Below, piece by piece: positions 8,214-15,905 of a DNA stretch of 36,492 bases; position 1 is the first letter of the stretch; every line of letters begins with the position of its first letter. Source of the DNA: Acidiferrobacter sp. (GTDB lineage Bacteria > Pseudomonadota > Gammaproteobacteria > Acidiferrobacterales > Acidiferrobacteraceae); assembly GCA_027449165.1 (NCBI GenBank), contig DAIDMD010000134.1, positions 1 to 36,492 on the forward strand. Direction: 5' to 3'. The position numbers and the translations under genes are program-made. The notes below the pieces were generated by a model. That model was not told where the DNA came from. It saw nothing but the letters and a program-made list of their open reading frames with translations, and did no database searches.

Positions 8214-8773
8214 GCGTGACCCGCGTCCCCGGAGAGTTGGGCCATGTCGACCCCGAGCAGGTGGGCGGCGGCCGACCAGCGCGCCTCGGCGGGCGTGTCG
8301 AAGAGGATCTCGGAACTCGCCGGCACGCTGAGCCAGGCGTTGTCGGCGAGCTCTTGTTCGAGTTGCCCGGGGCCCCATCCGGCGTAACCGAGCGCCAGCA
8401 GGAAGTGTGTCGGGCCCTTGCTGTTGGCGATCGCGGTCAGGATGTCGCGCGACGTCGACACACCGAGCGTCTCGCTCACAGCCAGCGTCGATTCATAGGC
8501 GCCGAGGGGTTCGTGGAGGACGAAACCGCGGTTGTTTTGGACGGGACCACCTAGATATACGACTTGTCCGGTCGCGGGTCCGCCGGGGTCGGCGATGTCG
8601 AGTTGCTGGAAGACATCGCCCAGCGTGAGATCGACGGGCCGGTTGATGATAATGCCCATGGCCCCTTCCGCGCTATGTTCGCAGACCAAGGTCACCGTGC
8701 GAAAGAAGTTCGGGTCGCCAAGTCCCGGCATGGCGATGAGGAATTGATTGGCGAGCGGTGTGGTCGTATTCAT
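8210..8773 (-). CDS. yqgE: YqgE family protein (UPF0301/DUF179)
   Basis: About 187 residues, the usual size of UPF0301. Recognisable segments are LANQFLIAMPGLGDPNFFRTV at the N-terminus, CEHSAEGAMGIIINRP, VYLGGPVQNNRGFVLH, and ALGYAGWGPGQLEQEL. The molecular function is unknown; the gene is almost always next to yqgF. The ORF track starts 38 codons earlier in a basic stretch. I chose the ATG at 8773, where family similarity begins; this ATG overlaps the stop of a 51-codon upstream ORF (ATGA), suggesting translational coupling. The ribosome binding site before it (GAGGG) is weak, which fits coupling. Confidence 0.92.
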   Translation of the reverse strand: MNTTTPLANQFLIAMPGLGDPNFFRTVTLVCEHSAEGAMGIIINRPVDLTLGDVFQQLDIADPGGPATGQVVYLGGPVQNNRGFVLHEPLGAYESTLAVSETLGVSTSRDILTAIANSKGPTHFLLALGYAGWGPGQLEQELADNAWLSVPASSEILFDTPAEARWSAAAHLLGVDMAQLSGDAGHA

Positions 8774-8925
8774 GCGGCCCTCGCGGCGACGTGGTAGGCG
8801 TTCGGGCTCGCAAGGCGGACGGCCCTGCAGCCCTTGCATTTCCGGGCGGGGTGGCCGACGGCGGCCCCCACGCGCATGTCCTGCCACCGAAACGCTTTGT
8901 ATGAGACGAGCCTAGTATCCGGCAT
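8770..8925 (-). CDS. Small CxxC protein coupled to yqgE, unknown function
   Basis: A 51-codon ORF too short for the ORF track as a separate gene. It begins at ATG 8925, 29 bases after the tonB-like stop, and ends at the TGA that overlaps the yqgE ATG (ATGA). The product starts MPDTRLVSYKAFRWQDM and carries KCKGCRAV, a CxxC pair with a histidine a few residues before it (GHPARKCKGC), possibly a metal or redox site. Third codon positions in the distal two thirds are mostly G or C, as in neighbouring genes. The ribosome binding site is weak. The overlap geometry, identical to six other junctions in this gene string, is the main argument that it is real. I do not recognise the family. Confidence 0.5.
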   Translation of the reverse strand: MPDTRLVSYKAFRWQDMRVGAAVGHPARKCKGCRAVRLASPNAYHVAARAA

Positions 8926-8954
8926 GCCCGCGGGTCTTTCAAGGGAACGGCGGG

Positions 8955-9824
8955 TTAGGGAGATGGGTTTGTCGAGGGTGTCGACCCTGTCATATGCCCG
9001 CCGCGAAAACGCCATGTCTCGATGATCGGCAGGATCCGCAGCTGCGGCCCTTGCACCGCCGGAAGGGGCGCGAACGGGGCGGCGTGCCGCACCATGATGA
9101 TGGCGGCGCGATCCAGCGCCGGCGAGGGCGATGGGCGAACGATTCTCACATCCTTCAAGCCGCCGTTGCTCAGGATCTTGACTTCGAGGACAAGCGACCC
9201 GGTGGGGCCATGCCCTGCAAACATGCGGCGGTACTGTCGACTTCCCATACGTTCCATGTGCCGGACCCAGCGGACGATGTATTCGGCGTAGGCGAAGCGG
9301 CGCGCCGAGATCCCGCCCCGGCCGCGGCCGGTGATGCGGTCGGCGCGCCAGTCGCGGCGAATCTCGGCCCTGAGACGGGCCTCGTCGCCGGCCAGTCGTT
9401 TCGCGATGCCCAATTCCTCGGCGATCGCCGCGTGCAGTTGCCATGCGGGTTTGGCGAACGCAAGGTGCAGCGGACCTTGCCGGGCGCGCATCAGGCGGAG
9501 GCGGTCGGTCGGCGCTTTTTGCCTGCGCCGCCGGATCTGCGGCCGGGGTGTCCCGCCGTCCTTGGGCGTTGCGGCGAAGGGTGTATGGGCGCTGTGGCGT
9601 TTGTGTAGGCCGCCCCCGCCCCGGACATTGATCTGCGCGAACCGCTGGGTATGGCGCGGCGGCGCGGCGTCGGCGGCCTGGACGAGCGTCACGTCGAGCG
9701 CATGTCCGCGTGATCCGTGAGGCATGCCGAAGCGTACGCCCAGGATGAGCACGAGATGCAATAGTCCGGCCAGAAAGAGCGCAATGCCGAGCCGGTCGGC
9801 GGCCTTGAGCCGGCCGGTGGTCAT
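8955..9824 (-). CDS. tonB: TonB-family energy-transducing protein
   Basis: A 289-residue protein with an N-terminal signal anchor (RLGIALFLAGLLHLVLILGVRF, about residues 11-32), a periplasmic spacer, and a C-terminal TonB domain (GSLVLEVKILSNGGLKDVRI ... LDRAAIIMVRHAAPFAPLP). The spacer is basic and arginine-rich rather than the Pro-Glu/Pro-Lys repeat of classical TonB, and a helical segment (HAAIAEELGIAKRLAGDEARL) precedes the domain. The ORF track starts 254 codons upstream inside gshB; the real ATG (9824) overlaps the gshB stop as ATGA. No exbB or exbD adjoin it, so it would need motor proteins from another locus, such as the one at 35215. In many gammaproteobacteria a tonB-like gene lies between gshB and yqgE. 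Confidence 0.85.
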   Translation of the reverse strand: MTTGRLKAADRLGIALFLAGLLHLVLILGVRFGMPHGSRGHALDVTLVQAADAAPPRHTQRFAQINVRGGGGLHKRHSAHTPFAATPKDGGTPRPQIRRRRQKAPTDRLRLMRARQGPLHLAFAKPAWQLHAAIAEELGIAKRLAGDEARLRAEIRRDWRADRITGRGRGGISARRFAYAEYIVRWVRHMERMGSRQYRRMFAGHGPTGSLVLEVKILSNGGLKDVRIVRPSPSPALDRAAIIMVRHAAPFAPLPAVQGPQLRILPIIETWRFRGGHMTGSTPSTNPSP

Positions 9825-10786
9825 GGGGCGTTCGCGTGCCTGGTGATTGTGCGCTCCAGGACGTCGAAGAGATCGCCGGCGATGTTGAGGCCGAAGGCGC
9901 GGTCCAGTTCGCGCAGACCGGTGGGGCTCGTCACGTTGATCTCGGTCAGCGATTCGCCTATGACGTCGAGCCCGACGAAGAGGAGGCCCCGGTCGCGCAA
10001 TACCGGGCCCACCCGTTCGCAGATTTTCCGGTCCGATGGGCTGAGCGGTTGACCGACCCCGGTCCCTCCGGCCGCGAGGTTGCCGCGCGTCTCGCCCGGG
10101 GCGGGTATGCGCGCCAGGGCAAACGGGACCGGCTCGCCGTCGATCATGAGGATGCGTTTGTCGCCCTGGGCGATTCCCGGCAGGTAGCGTTGCGCCATTG
10201 TGTGCCGCTCCCCGTTGCCGGTCATGGTCTCGAAGATCACGTTGACGTTGGGATCGCCCAGGGCAACCCGGAAGACCGAGCTGCCGCCCATGCCGTCCAG
10301 GGGTTTTACGACGATGTCCCCGTGTTCCTTCAGGAAGGCGTGCAGGGCGTCCTTCCGGCTGGTGACGAGGGTGGGCGGCATGCAGTCCGGGAACCAGGTG
10401 GCAAACAGTTTCTCGTTCGCGTTGCGCAGGCTCGCCGGGTCGTTGACCACGAGCGAGCCGGCGTTTTGCGCATGCTCGAGCAGGTAGGTGGCGTAAATGT
10501 AATCCATATTGAAGGGCGGGTCCTTGCGCATCAATATGATGTCGGCGTCCGACAAGGCGATCTCGCGCGCCTCTTCGAGCTGGCACCAGTCCTTGTCGGA
10601 ATCGTGCACCGTCATGCCCCGGACGCGGGCCGTCGCGCGACCCTCGGAGAGCGCGAGGTCGCGGGCCTCGAGGTAGTCTATGCGGTAGCCGCGCCGGGAG
10701 GCCTCGCGCAGCAGGCCCACGGTCGTGTCCTTATAGGCCTTGATATGGTCGACCGGGTCCATCACCACCGCCAGATGCCGTGTCAC
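9821..10786 (-). CDS. gshB: Glutathione synthetase
   Basis: Joins gamma-glutamylcysteine and glycine using ATP in the cytoplasm, the second step of glutathione synthesis. It has 321 residues from the chosen start, the usual length. The N-terminal domain begins LAVVMDPVDHIKAYKDTT; the ATP-grasp part includes VVNDPASLRNANEKLF, GDIVVKPLDGMGGSSVFRV, a glycine-rich GNLAAGGTGVGQPLS, and VGLDVIGESLTEINVTSPTGLREL with metal-binding Glu/Asn. The ORF track adds 44 spurious codons. The GTG at 10786 overlaps the gshA stop (GTGA) and matches the family N-terminus. Confidence 0.95.
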   Translation of the reverse strand: MTRHLAVVMDPVDHIKAYKDTTVGLLREASRRGYRIDYLEARDLALSEGRATARVRGMTVHDSDKDWCQLEEAREIALSDADIILMRKDPPFNMDYIYATYLLEHAQNAGSLVVNDPASLRNANEKLFATWFPDCMPPTLVTSRKDALHAFLKEHGDIVVKPLDGMGGSSVFRVALGDPNVNVIFETMTGNGERHTMAQRYLPGIAQGDKRILMIDGEPVPFALARIPAPGETRGNLAAGGTGVGQPLSPSDRKICERVGPVLRDRGLLFVGLDVIGESLTEINVTSPTGLRELDRAFGLNIAGDLFDVLERTITRHANAP

Positions 10787-12090
10787 GCCTGGCCCCCCGG
10801 CGTCCCCTGGAGTTCGCGGGCGGCTGCGAGCAGCGCGAGCCGGGCGATGACCCCGTAGGCGTAGAAGCGGTTGGGCCCGGCGTCCGGCGACTGCGTGCCG
10901 TCGGGATTCGCGCAGCACTCGGCGAATGCCAGCGACTGGAATTCCATGCCCGGTGCGTTCAGGTTCTCGTCCCGTCCGCGGCCGCCATGGACGCGGTAAA
11001 AGCCGCCGACCACGAAGCGGTCTATCATGTAGACGACGGGTTCGGCGACCGCCTGTCCGGGTCCGAGCGTCTCGAAGGTGTAGACGCCCTCCTGGACCAT
11101 CACCTCCTGGACCGTCTGGCCTTCCTTGATCACCGCCATTTTATTGCGCTGTCGGCGGTTCAATTGGCGCACCTCGTCTGCGTGGCGCACGGTCATGATC
11201 CCCATGCCGTAGGTTCCGGCGTCCGCCTTGACGATCACGAAGGGTTCCTCGGTGATCCCGTATTCCCGGTACTTCTCGCCGACCAGCCGCAAGACCTCGT
11301 CCACGTTGTGGGCAAGGCAATCTTCCCCCTCGCGCTTCTGGAAATCGATCCGGCCGCAGCGCCGAAAGACCGGGTCTATGAGCCAGGGGTCGATGTCGTT
11401 CACCTCGCCGAACTCCACCGCGAGCCGCCGGTATTGGGTAAAGTGGTCGGATTTTAGGCGATTCCACCACCCGAGCGACAGTGGGGGCATGACCGGTTGG
11501 CCGAGGTCCTTCAGGATCTCGGGAGGGCCCGTGGACAGGTCGTTGTTCAACAATACGAGACACGGATTGAAGTCCGGGAGGCCGACGCGGTTCCCGTTGC
11601 GAACGATGGGCGTCACGGGGATCACCCGCCCGTTCGCCAGGGTCCAGGATAGCGGCGCCTCGCCGGTCAGCAGCGACCCGACGCGAACCTTATAGCCGGC
11701 GCGCTCGAGCAACATGACGAGGGCGCCGATATTCTCCCAGTAAAAGGTGTTGCGGGTGTGGTTTTCGGGCACGAGCAGGATGCGCGCGGCCTGCGGGCAC
11801 AGCCGTTCGACCGCCGCCTGGAGGGCCTGCACGCACAGCGGGTGGAAGGCCGGGTTCAGGTTGTTGAAGCCGGCCGGGAACAGGTTGGTGTCCACGGGGG
11901 CCAGCTTGAACCCGGCGTTTCGCAGGTCGACGGAGGCGTAGAACGGCGCCGGCGTGCTGAGCCATCGTTCATGGAACCACTGCTCGATCCGGGTCTCTCG
12001 CTCCAAAAACCGCTTCTCGAGGGCGAGCAAGGGGCCGGTCAGGGCGGTCGTGAGGTGGGGGACGGCCTGCTGTGTGGGCCCATAGGCCAT
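10783..12090 (-). CDS. gshA: Glutamate-cysteine ligase, proteobacterial ATP-grasp type
   Basis: Makes gamma-glutamylcysteine from glutamate and cysteine with ATP, the first step of glutathione synthesis. The 435-residue protein is not E. coli-type GshA. It matches the family first described from acidophilic iron oxidisers (TIGR02049 type), with YASVDLRNAGFKLAPVDTNLFPAGFNNL, LVPENHTRNTFYWENI, LLNNDLSTGPPEIL and a C-terminal ATP-grasp-like VIVKADAGTYGMGIMTV. It starts at ATG 12090 with ACGAGG seven bases before. First gene of the nine-gene minus-strand string down to pyrC'. A G-rich tract lies 77-110 bases upstream on the same strand. Confidence 0.93.
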   Translation of the reverse strand: MAYGPTQQAVPHLTTALTGPLLALEKRFLERETRIEQWFHERWLSTPAPFYASVDLRNAGFKLAPVDTNLFPAGFNNLNPAFHPLCVQALQAAVERLCPQAARILLVPENHTRNTFYWENIGALVMLLERAGYKVRVGSLLTGEAPLSWTLANGRVIPVTPIVRNGNRVGLPDFNPCLVLLNNDLSTGPPEILKDLGQPVMPPLSLGWWNRLKSDHFTQYRRLAVEFGEVNDIDPWLIDPVFRRCGRIDFQKREGEDCLAHNVDEVLRLVGEKYREYGITEEPFVIVKADAGTYGMGIMTVRHADEVRQLNRRQRNKMAVIKEGQTVQEVMVQEGVYTFETLGPGQAVAEPVVYMIDRFVVGGFYRVHGGRGRDENLNAPGMEFQSLAFAECCANPDGTQSPDAGPNRFYAYGVIARLALLAAARELQGTPGGQA

Positions 12091-12166
12091 GAGCGAACCT
12101 CGTGTCGTGTCAAGAAGGCCAATAGTGACATCATGCGTAGACCAAAGGAAAGCCGCGGCCCGGCCG

Positions 12167-12200
12167 CCCCCGGCCCCCGGCGGCCCCTCCCGGCCCCCCC
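12167..12200 (-). promoter_or_regulatory. G-quadruplex-forming tract upstream of gshA
   Basis: Read on the gshA strand, this is five guanine runs (7, 3, 4, 5 and 5 Gs) separated by loops of 2, 1, 5 and 2 bases, comfortably within the usual G3+ with loops of up to 7 pattern. It lies 77-110 bases before the gshA ATG, in the divergent gshA/pilG intergenic region. Depending on where transcription starts, it is in the gshA leader RNA or just upstream of the promoter. A regulatory role is inference only; high-GC genomes contain such tracts by chance. Confidence 0.45.
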
Positions 12201-12329
12201 GAGACGGGCTTTGGCGGCCGCGATGGCGGTTGGGACGGTAAAGGCCTAGAATTTTTTATCCGTGCGCCAAATGGATTTTGTCCACGGCTTATGCTAGTAA
12301 ATCAGTTGGGTGCAGAAAGAAACGCAGGA

Positions 12330-12348
12330 GCGGCCGCAAGGCGGCCGC
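12330..12348 (+). promoter_or_regulatory. Perfect hairpin in the pilG leader
   Basis: GCGGCCGC-AAG-GCGGCCGC: two copies of a self-complementary octamer (each a NotI site) separated by three bases. As RNA it can form an 8-base-pair all-GC stem with a triloop, ending about 25 bases before the pilG GTG. No T-tract follows, so it is not a classical intrinsic terminator. It may affect pilG translation or mRNA stability; function not shown. Confidence 0.45.
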
Positions 12349-12373
12349 CCGCGGCATAGCGGCGAGGACTCCC

Positions 12374-12739
12374 GTGAGTATCAAGGTTATGATAATCGAC
12401 GACAGCAACACGATACGGCGAACGGCGGAGGCCCTTTTGAAGAAGGCGGGCTACGACGTCTACACCGCGGGCGACGGTTTCGAGGCCATGTCGGTCATTA
12501 CCGACCGCCGGCCGGACATCATCTTCGTGGACATCATGATGCCCAGGCTCGATGGTTACCAGACTTGCCTTTTAATAAAGAACAATAAGGACTTCAAGCA
12601 CATACCGGTCATCATGCTCTCCAGCAAGGATGGCTTGTTCGACAAGGCGCGCGGACGGATCGCGGGCTCCGAGGAGCATGTGAACAAGCCCTTCACCCAG
12701 GAAGAGCTGGTGGAGGTCATCGCCCGGCATGTGCACTAG
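12374..12739 (+). CDS. pilG: Twitching motility response regulator PilG
   Basis: A single-domain CheY-like receiver of 121 residues: KVMIIDDSNTIRRTAE (acidic pocket), phospho-acceptor aspartate in IIFVDIMMPRLDG (about residue 50), conserved Thr/Ser region VIMLSSKD, and lysine in HVNKPFTQEEL. The NTIRRTAEALLKKAGY segment and its leading place in a pilGHIJ-chpA cluster identify PilG. The ORF track begins at a TTG 32 codons earlier in basic low-quality sequence. I chose GTG 12374, preceded by GCGAGGA, because it begins directly at the receiver fold. In Pseudomonas, PilG is phosphorylated by ChpA and promotes pilus extension and cAMP production. Confidence 0.9.
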   Translation: MSIKVMIIDDSNTIRRTAEALLKKAGYDVYTAGDGFEAMSVITDRRPDIIFVDIMMPRLDGYQTCLLIKNNKDFKHIPVIMLSSKDGLFDKARGRIAGSEEHVNKPFTQEELVEVIARHVH

Positions 12740-12806
12740 CCGGTTTGTCGCCGCAACGTCCTGCGGGTTGTGGGTATTTGAGATTTGAGAGAGGAGAGAA
12801 GCAATA

Positions 12807-13169
12807 ATGGCGATTAAGAGCATTTTAGTGGTGGACGATTCGCCAACCGAACTGCACCTCTTGCAGGAGATGCTGGGCCGCAATGGGTTCACCATCACCA
12901 CGGCGCGGAGCGGCGAGGAGAGCCTGGAAAAACTGAAGACCATGCGCCCGGACTTGATCCTCATGGATGTCGTCATGCCCGGGATGAGCGGATTCGAGGC
13001 GACCCGGACGATATCGAAGAGCCCGGCTACCGCCGGTATCCCGATCATCATCTGCACGACCAAGGGGCAGGAGACCGACAAGGCGTGGGGCTTGCGGCAA
13101 GGAGCGAAGGACTACATCGTCAAGCCCGTGGTCGAAAGCGTGTTACTCGATAAAATCCGGGCGCTGTGA
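12807..13169 (+). CDS. pilH: Twitching motility response regulator PilH
   Basis: A second CheY-like receiver, 120 residues: SILVVDDSPTELHLLQEMLG, phospho-acceptor Asp in LILMDVVMPGMSGFEATR (about residue 52), IIICTTKGQETDKAWGLRQGAKDYIVKP with conserved Thr and Lys. GQETDKAWGLRQGA is typical of PilH. A strong ribosome binding site (GAGAGGAGAG) precedes the ATG. The 67-base gap after pilG has no terminator-like structure. In Pseudomonas, PilH opposes PilG, probably as a phosphate sink. Its stop overlaps the pilI GTG. Confidence 0.92.
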   Translation: MAIKSILVVDDSPTELHLLQEMLGRNGFTITTARSGEESLEKLKTMRPDLILMDVVMPGMSGFEATRTISKSPATAGIPIIICTTKGQETDKAWGLRQGAKDYIVKPVVESVLLDKIRAL

Positions 13170-13711
13170 GCGACATCGCCCAGGATAGCGCTTTCGCGCT
13201 CCTGCTCAGGATGCAGGCCGAGGCGCGCGCCCAGGCCCCGGGGCTGCCGGAACAGACCGAGGCGGCGCCTTTGTGGAGCGGGCTGGGGTTCCGGCTTGCC
13301 GGGCTGTCGCTTCTGGTGTCGCTCGACCAGATAGCCGAAGTGCTGGTGCGGCCGGAGGTCACGCGGGTTCCGGGCACAAAGCGGTGGGTAAAGGGCGTCG
13401 CCAACGTGCGCGGCTCGCTTTTGACCATCATCGATCTTGCCGAATACTTCGGGAAGGCGCCGGTGCCGATGGACGACAAGGCGCGCCTGCTCGTGATGAA
13501 TATCGGGGATTTCAGCACGGCGCTCGTGGTCAACGAGGTTTTGGGGTTGAAACATTTCGATGCCGAGCGGGATCGGCGCGACATCGCGGGGCTCGAGAAC
13601 GCCGTCCTCATGCATGTGCAGACCGCATATGCGCAGGACGATACGTTATGGGGCGTTTTTGATCTGCGTTCGCTGACGGAAAGCCTGACTTTTAAACACG
13701 TCGCGGCCTGA
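13166..13711 (+). CDS. pilI: CheW-like adaptor PilI
   Basis: A 181-residue CheW-domain protein linking the PilJ receptor to the ChpA kinase at the inner membrane. The CheW fold is seen from [20 protein letters not shown] through [21 protein letters not shown] to the C-terminal [17 protein letters not shown] and [13 protein letters not shown]. The roughly 35-residue N-terminal tail before the domain is usual for PilI. The GTG start overlaps the pilH stop (GTGA). The gene lies 56 bases before pilJ. Confidence 0.9.
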   Translation: MSDIAQDSAFALLLRMQAEARAQAPGLPEQTEAAPLWSGLGFRLAGLSLLVSLDQIAEVLVRPEVTRVPGTKRWVKGVANVRGSLLTIIDLAEYFGKAPVPMDDKARLLVMNIGDFSTALVVNEVLGLKHFDAERDRRDIAGLENAVLMHVQTAYAQDDTLWGVFDLRSLTESLTFKHVAA

Positions 13712-13767
13712 CGACGGTACGGCGAACCGGTACACGCACGCAGGAACGTTTACGAGGAATATTCGAT

Positions 13768-15897
13768 ATGGTGGCGAGACTGTCCAAAAAGAAGGGGGTC
13801 GTTTTGGATCAGCCGACCGAGGAGCTGGCATCCATAGGGGGCGGACAGGGCGAACGGTTCGTCGAGGTGCAGCCTGCGCCCAAGAAGCGCGCCAAGGCCG
13901 AACGCGGCAAGAAGGGGCCGCGGGCCGGCCGCGCCATGACCGGCGTCTCCGTGCTGCTCCTGCTCATGGTGGCGTCGCTCATCGGGGTCGCCATACTCTT
14001 CGGTTCGGAGGCCCAACAGGCTAATGAGGATGCGAAATACATCGAGCAGTCCGGCCAGCTGCTCACCTTGTCGCAGCGCATCGCCAAGGACGCAGCGGCG
14101 GCGACCCTCGGCGAGGAAAGCGCGTTCCGCGACTTGAAGCGTTCCCGGGCCGATTATCAGAACATCATCGACACCCTGAAGAACGGCAACGTGAGCCTTG
14201 GCCTGCCGCCGAGCCCGACGGCGGTCCGGCCGGCGCTCATGACGCTCAACGCCACGTGGCTTGGCGTGCGCCACCGCGTCGACGCGATCGTAAAGCAGGA
14301 AGAGCCGGCGCTCATGATGCACGATTATGTGGCGACCGTGAACCAGACCGCGCCCATGCTGCTGGCGTTGTGGGACGAGATCGTGACGCGTGGAATTCGC
14401 GCCCACATGTCGCGCCGGCTCATTTATCTCGCCGCCCGCCAGGGCATGTTGAGCCAGCGTATCACGATGGAGGTGAACCTGTTCAGCGAGGGCGGCAGCT
14501 CGGCGGCGGTGGCCGCCGCCGAATTCGGCGAGGACACCAAACTGTTCAAGCAGACCCAGACGCAATTGGGGCCGCAGCTCCCGGCGGATACGCGCGCCAA
14601 GTTCGCGAGCGCCGTCCAGACCTTCACGGCGATGGACCAGAGCGTGCAAGGCATTCTGGCGAACGCTGCCCCGCTGTTCGTGGCGCAGCAGTCGGGCGCC
14701 GTGGTCCTCCATAAGAGTAACAGGATGCTGGCGCAAGGCCGGGCGCTCGTGAACGATTATATCGCGCTCTCGCACGGACGCCAGTTCAAGAAGTACGCGG
14801 GCTACGCCATGGCCGGCCTGTCGCTCGTGTTCCTTCTGCTCCTGGGACGCAAGCTCGTCGGCGACGAGCGGGCGCGCGCGCGGGAGAGCGCCAACCAGAA
14901 CCGTGAGACGCAAGACGCGATCTTGAAGCTGCTCGACGAGATGGGCGATCTCGCCGACGGGGATTTGACCATCCAGCCGCAGGTCACGGAGCAGATCACG
15001 GGCGCCATCGCCGACTCCATCAACTACGCCGTGAAGGAGATGCGCAACGTCGTGTATCGAATCAATTCCACGGCGCAGGAGGTGGCGAGCGCCTCGAACC
15101 GCAGCCGCCGGACCGCCGCCGAATTGAACGAGGCCGCGACCCGGCAGGCCGCGCAGATTCTCGCGACGACCGAGCGCATACGGACCATGGCCAAATCGAT
15201 GGACGAGATGTCGCAGAGCGCCGGTAAATCGGCGGAGGTGGCGCAGAGCTCGGTGTTGACGGCGAAACGCGGCGCCGAGGCCGTGCAGAACACCATCAAG
15301 GGCATGGACGAGATGCGCGAGCAGATCCAGGAAACCGCCAAGCGCATCAAGCGCCTGGGCGAGAGCTCGCAACAGATCGGTGAAATCGTGGAGCTCATCA
15401 ACGACATCGCCGAGCAGACCAACATTCTGTCGCTGAACGCCGCCATCCAGGCGGCCATGGCCGGCGACGCGGGCCGCGGCTTTGCGGTGGTCGCCGACGA
15501 AGTGCAGAGGCTTGCCGAGCGCTCCGGAGCGGCTACCAAGCAGATCGCGGACCTCGTGAAGACCATTCAGGCCGACACGAACGAGGCCGTGAGCTCCATG
15601 GAGAAGGCGACCAACGGCGTGGTCGAGGGCACGCGCCTGGCGGACGCTGCCGGCCAGGCGCTCGGCCAGATCGAATCGGTGTCGGAGCAGCTGTCCGCGC
15701 TCATCGTGCGTATCGCCAAGGATGCCCACACGCAGTCGGAGGCGGCGACGACCGTGTCGACCAGCATGACCGAGATTCAGGAGGCGACGGCGACCACGTC
15801 CGCGGGGACCCAACAGACCGCCGAGTCCATCGCCAAGCTGTCCGATCTCGTCGGCGAACTGCAGGCGTCGGTTGCGGGCTTCAAGCTGCCGGCCTAA
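13768..15897 (+). CDS. pilJ: Methyl-accepting chemotaxis receptor PilJ
   Basis: A 709-residue inner-membrane receptor for the type IV pilus chemosensory system. A basic cytoplasmic tail is followed by TM1 (about 57-79, [20 protein letters not shown]), a periplasmic domain of about 260 residues with duplicated [12 protein letters not shown] / MLSQRITME PilJ-type segments, TM2 (about 342-361), a HAMP-like region, and a long coiled signalling hairpin whose tip reads [21 protein letters not shown] followed by [14 protein letters not shown]. Start ATG with GAGGA eight bases before. Neither pilK (CheR) nor chpB (CheB) is present in this cluster, so receptor methylation would depend on enzymes from other loci or be absent. 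Confidence 0.93.
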   Translation: MVARLSKKKGVVLDQPTEELASIGGGQGERFVEVQPAPKKRAKAERGKKGPRAGRAMTGVSVLLLLMVASLIGVAILFGSEAQQANEDAKYIEQSGQLLTLSQRIAKDAAAATLGEESAFRDLKRSRADYQNIIDTLKNGNVSLGLPPSPTAVRPALMTLNATWLGVRHRVDAIVKQEEPALMMHDYVATVNQTAPMLLALWDEIVTRGIRAHMSRRLIYLAARQGMLSQRITMEVNLFSEGGSSAAVAAAEFGEDTKLFKQTQTQLGPQLPADTRAKFASAVQTFTAMDQSVQGILANAAPLFVAQQSGAVVLHKSNRMLAQGRALVNDYIALSHGRQFKKYAGYAMAGLSLVFLLLLGRKLVGDERARARESANQNRETQDAILKLLDEMGDLADGDLTIQPQVTEQITGAIADSINYAVKEMRNVVYRINSTAQEVASASNRSRRTAAELNEAATRQAAQILATTERIRTMAKSMDEMSQSAGKSAEVAQSSVLTAKRGAEAVQNTIKGMDEMREQIQETAKRIKRLGESSQQIGEIVELINDIAEQTNILSLNAAIQAAMAGDAGRGFAVVADEVQRLAERSGAATKQIADLVKTIQADTNEAVSSMEKATNGVVEGTRLADAAGQALGQIESVSEQLSALIVRIAKDAHTQSEAATTVSTSMTEIQEATATTSAGTQQTAESIAKLSDLVGELQASVAGFKLPA

Positions 15898-15905
15898 GGG
15901 TCGGC

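Noticed and set aside
12106-12111. TTGACA consensus -35 on the minus strand just before gshA
   Set aside because: A -10 at the usual distance would fall inside the gshA coding sequence, so it is unlikely to drive gshA.
12278-12373. TTG-initiated N-terminal extension of pilG
   Set aside because: Encodes a basic, low-complexity stretch before the receiver domain; the GTG at 12374 has a ribosome binding site and begins at the fold.
13750-15813. 687-codon antisense ORF opposite pilJ
   Set aside because: Shadow frame of pilJ: composition dominated by Arg, His, Leu and Gly, with no recognisable domain. The sense strand encodes a textbook receptor.
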